From: Rhizorhabdus phycosphaerae
Lineage (GTDB): Bacteria > Pseudomonadota > Alphaproteobacteria > Sphingomonadales > Sphingomonadaceae
Assembly (NCBI RefSeq): GCF_011044255.1
Contig: NZ_CP049107.1
Coordinates: 682,001 to 746,000, forward strand
DNA length: 64,000 nucleotides
Direction: 5' to 3'
The first letter of the stretch is position 1, and every line of letters starts with the position of its first letter. Below the pieces are notes generated by a model. That model was not told the DNA's origin and did no database searches. It saw only the letters and a program-made list of their open reading frames with translations. Of this stretch, positions 63,050 through 64,000 are shown in pieces. The translations under genes were made by a program, and so were the position numbers.

Positions 63050-63940
63050 ATGACCATGTCGGCCAATGTCCGCGCCGGCATGGCTTCGGTGTCGGTCGCC
63101 GGTACGCTGATCCTGCTCAAGGGCTATGCCAGCTGGCAGACGGGTTCGGCCGCCGTTCTCGGCTCGCTGGCCGACACAGCGCTCGACCTGATCGCCTCGC
63201 TGGTGACGCTCTACAGCGTGAGGCTGGCGGCGATGCCGGCAGACCGGCAGCATCGTTTCGGCCATGGCAAGGCAGAGGCCATCGCCGCCTTTTTCCAGGT
63301 GGTGCTGATCAGCCTGTCGGCTTTCTGGATCATCGTGCATTCGATCCAGCAGCTGGTCGCGGGCGAGCGTCCGACCGAAGCGATGGCGGGCATATGGGTG
63401 TCGGTCGTCGCCCTCCTGCTCACCCTGCTGCTGATCTCCTATCAGCGCCGGGTGATCGCGCGCACCGGATCGCTCGCGATCGGCACCGACCGCATCCATT
63501 ATCAGAGCGACCTGCTGCTCAACGCCGCGGTGATCGCGGCGCTGCTGATCGAGGCCGAGCTGGGAATCGCGGGCGCCGATGCGATCGCCGGCATGGCGAT
63601 CGGGCTGTGGCTGCTCTACGGCGCCTATGGCGCCTCGCGCACGGCGATCGATCAGCTGATGGACCGCGAATGGCCCGAAGATCGCCGTCGCGCCTTCATC
63701 GAGGTGGCATCGCGCCATCCCGAGCTTCACGGCATCCACGATCTCAAGACCCGTACCGCCGGCCACAAGGATTTCGTCCAGTTCCACGTCTGGGTCGATC
63801 CGGACATGACCGTGGGCGAGGCCCACCGCGTGATGGACGAGGTCGAGGCCAAGCTGTGCGACGCCTTTCCGGGCGTCGAGATTTTGATCCACCCCGACCC
63901 GGCCGGGCATCGGGAACAGGGCGAGGAACGCTGCTCATGA
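63050..63940 (+). CDS. Cation diffusion facilitator family transporter
   Basis: A 296-residue CDF (FieF/YiiP-like) metal transporter: GSAAVLGSLADTALDLIASL (metal site Asp residues), HRFGHGKAEAIAAFFQVVLI, AIGTDRIHYQSDLLLNAAVI, and a cytosolic C-terminal domain ending in HPDP with VQFHVWVDPDMTVGEAHRVM. Exports Zn2+, Fe2+ or similar ions by proton antiport. It starts shortly after pdxH (ten-base gap) and its stop overlaps the next gene (ATGA). Confidence 0.9.
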   Translation: MTMSANVRAGMASVSVAGTLILLKGYASWQTGSAAVLGSLADTALDLIASLVTLYSVRLAAMPADRQHRFGHGKAEAIAAFFQVVLISLSAFWIIVHSIQQLVAGERPTEAMAGIWVSVVALLLTLLLISYQRRVIARTGSLAIGTDRIHYQSDLLLNAAVIAALLIEAELGIAGADAIAGMAIGLWLLYGAYGASRTAIDQLMDREWPEDRRRAFIEVASRHPELHGIHDLKTRTAGHKDFVQFHVWVDPDMTVGEAHRVMDEVEAKLCDAFPGVEILIHPDPAGHREQGEERCS

Positions 63941-64000
63941 AAATCCCCTTCCAGCAGGTCGATGCCTTTGCCGACCGCCCCTTCACCGGCAATCCAGCCG
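63937..64000 (+). CDS. PhzF-family isomerase, 5' end only
   Basis: The first 21 codons of a PhzF-family (phenazine biosynthesis-like) protein: FQQVDAFADRPFTGNPA, the characteristic N-terminus. The ATG overlaps the stop of the CDF transporter gene. The rest lies beyond the window. Confidence 0.85.
   Translation, partial: MKIPFQQVDAFADRPFTGNPA

Noticed and set aside
1-64000. CRISPR arrays, insertion sequences, integrases, phage genes
   Set aside because: No regular spaced repeats, transposase or integrase motifs were seen on either strand. Absence is judged by eye only.

Overview
The window looks like chromosomal DNA of an alphaproteobacterium of the Sphingomonadaceae (Sphingomonas / Rhizorhabdus / Novosphingobium type). 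This rests on high GC, tightly packed genes with ATGA-type overlaps, TonB-dependent receptors embedded in catabolic clusters, many SDR enzymes, an EipA/DUF1134 envelope protein, and the PgeF, AroC and FabI neighbourhood. The species cannot be fixed from the sequence alone. No transposase, integrase, phage gene, plasmid gene or CRISPR array was seen.

Region 1 (1-34.1 kb) is one large catabolic supercluster. Two paralogous TonB receptors (434-2701 +, 25735-27975 -) could import a lipophilic substrate. Redox and hydroxylation enzymes include three zinc-free MDR reductases, seven SDR dehydrogenases, a Rieske oxygenase with a separate Rieske ferredoxin, a GMC oxidoreductase, two ThuA-like proteins, two NTF2/SnoaL-like proteins and a VOC protein. 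A CoA-thioester set follows: a tandem family III CoA-transferase, two acyl-CoA dehydrogenases, an enoyl-CoA hydratase, a thiolase-like protein with a DUF35 partner, and a second thiolase with a C-terminal extension. A 2-oxoacid dehydrogenase complex (E1alpha, E1beta, E2) lies in the middle. A LuxR-type and a LysR-type regulator are the local candidates for control. The substrate is unknown; the enzyme mix suits a cyclic, keto- or hydroxy-bearing, steroid- or terpenoid-like compound whose side chain or opened ring is degraded as CoA esters.

Region 2 (34.1-35.3 kb) is a sparse junction with a small secreted protein gene and tRNA-Ser(GCT), whose 3' end faces the catabolic cluster.

Region 3 (35.3-50.6 kb) is largely housekeeping: eipA, then pgeF/acylphosphatase/aroC (overlapping), fabI, a YihY membrane protein, a DnaJ-type co-chaperone, a zinc metallopeptidase, two separate ABC1/UbiB-type kinases, small membrane and lipoprotein genes, a LysR regulator divergent from ilvD, and an SDR/ABC1-kinase/DCC-protein operon.

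Region 4 (50.7-57.9 kb) holds a DUF3429 membrane protein and a three-gene operon of two transglutaminase-fold proteins and a circularly permuted ATP-grasp/alpha-E fusion. The larger transglutaminase protein carries a DUF2126 putative amidoligase domain. This is a predicted but little-characterised peptide-ligation module.

Region 5 (58-64 kb) contains a secreted prolyl oligopeptidase, a LysE exporter with a small upstream ORF, a divergent MocR-type PLP regulator, pdxH, a CDF metal transporter and the start of a PhzF-family gene cut by the window edge.
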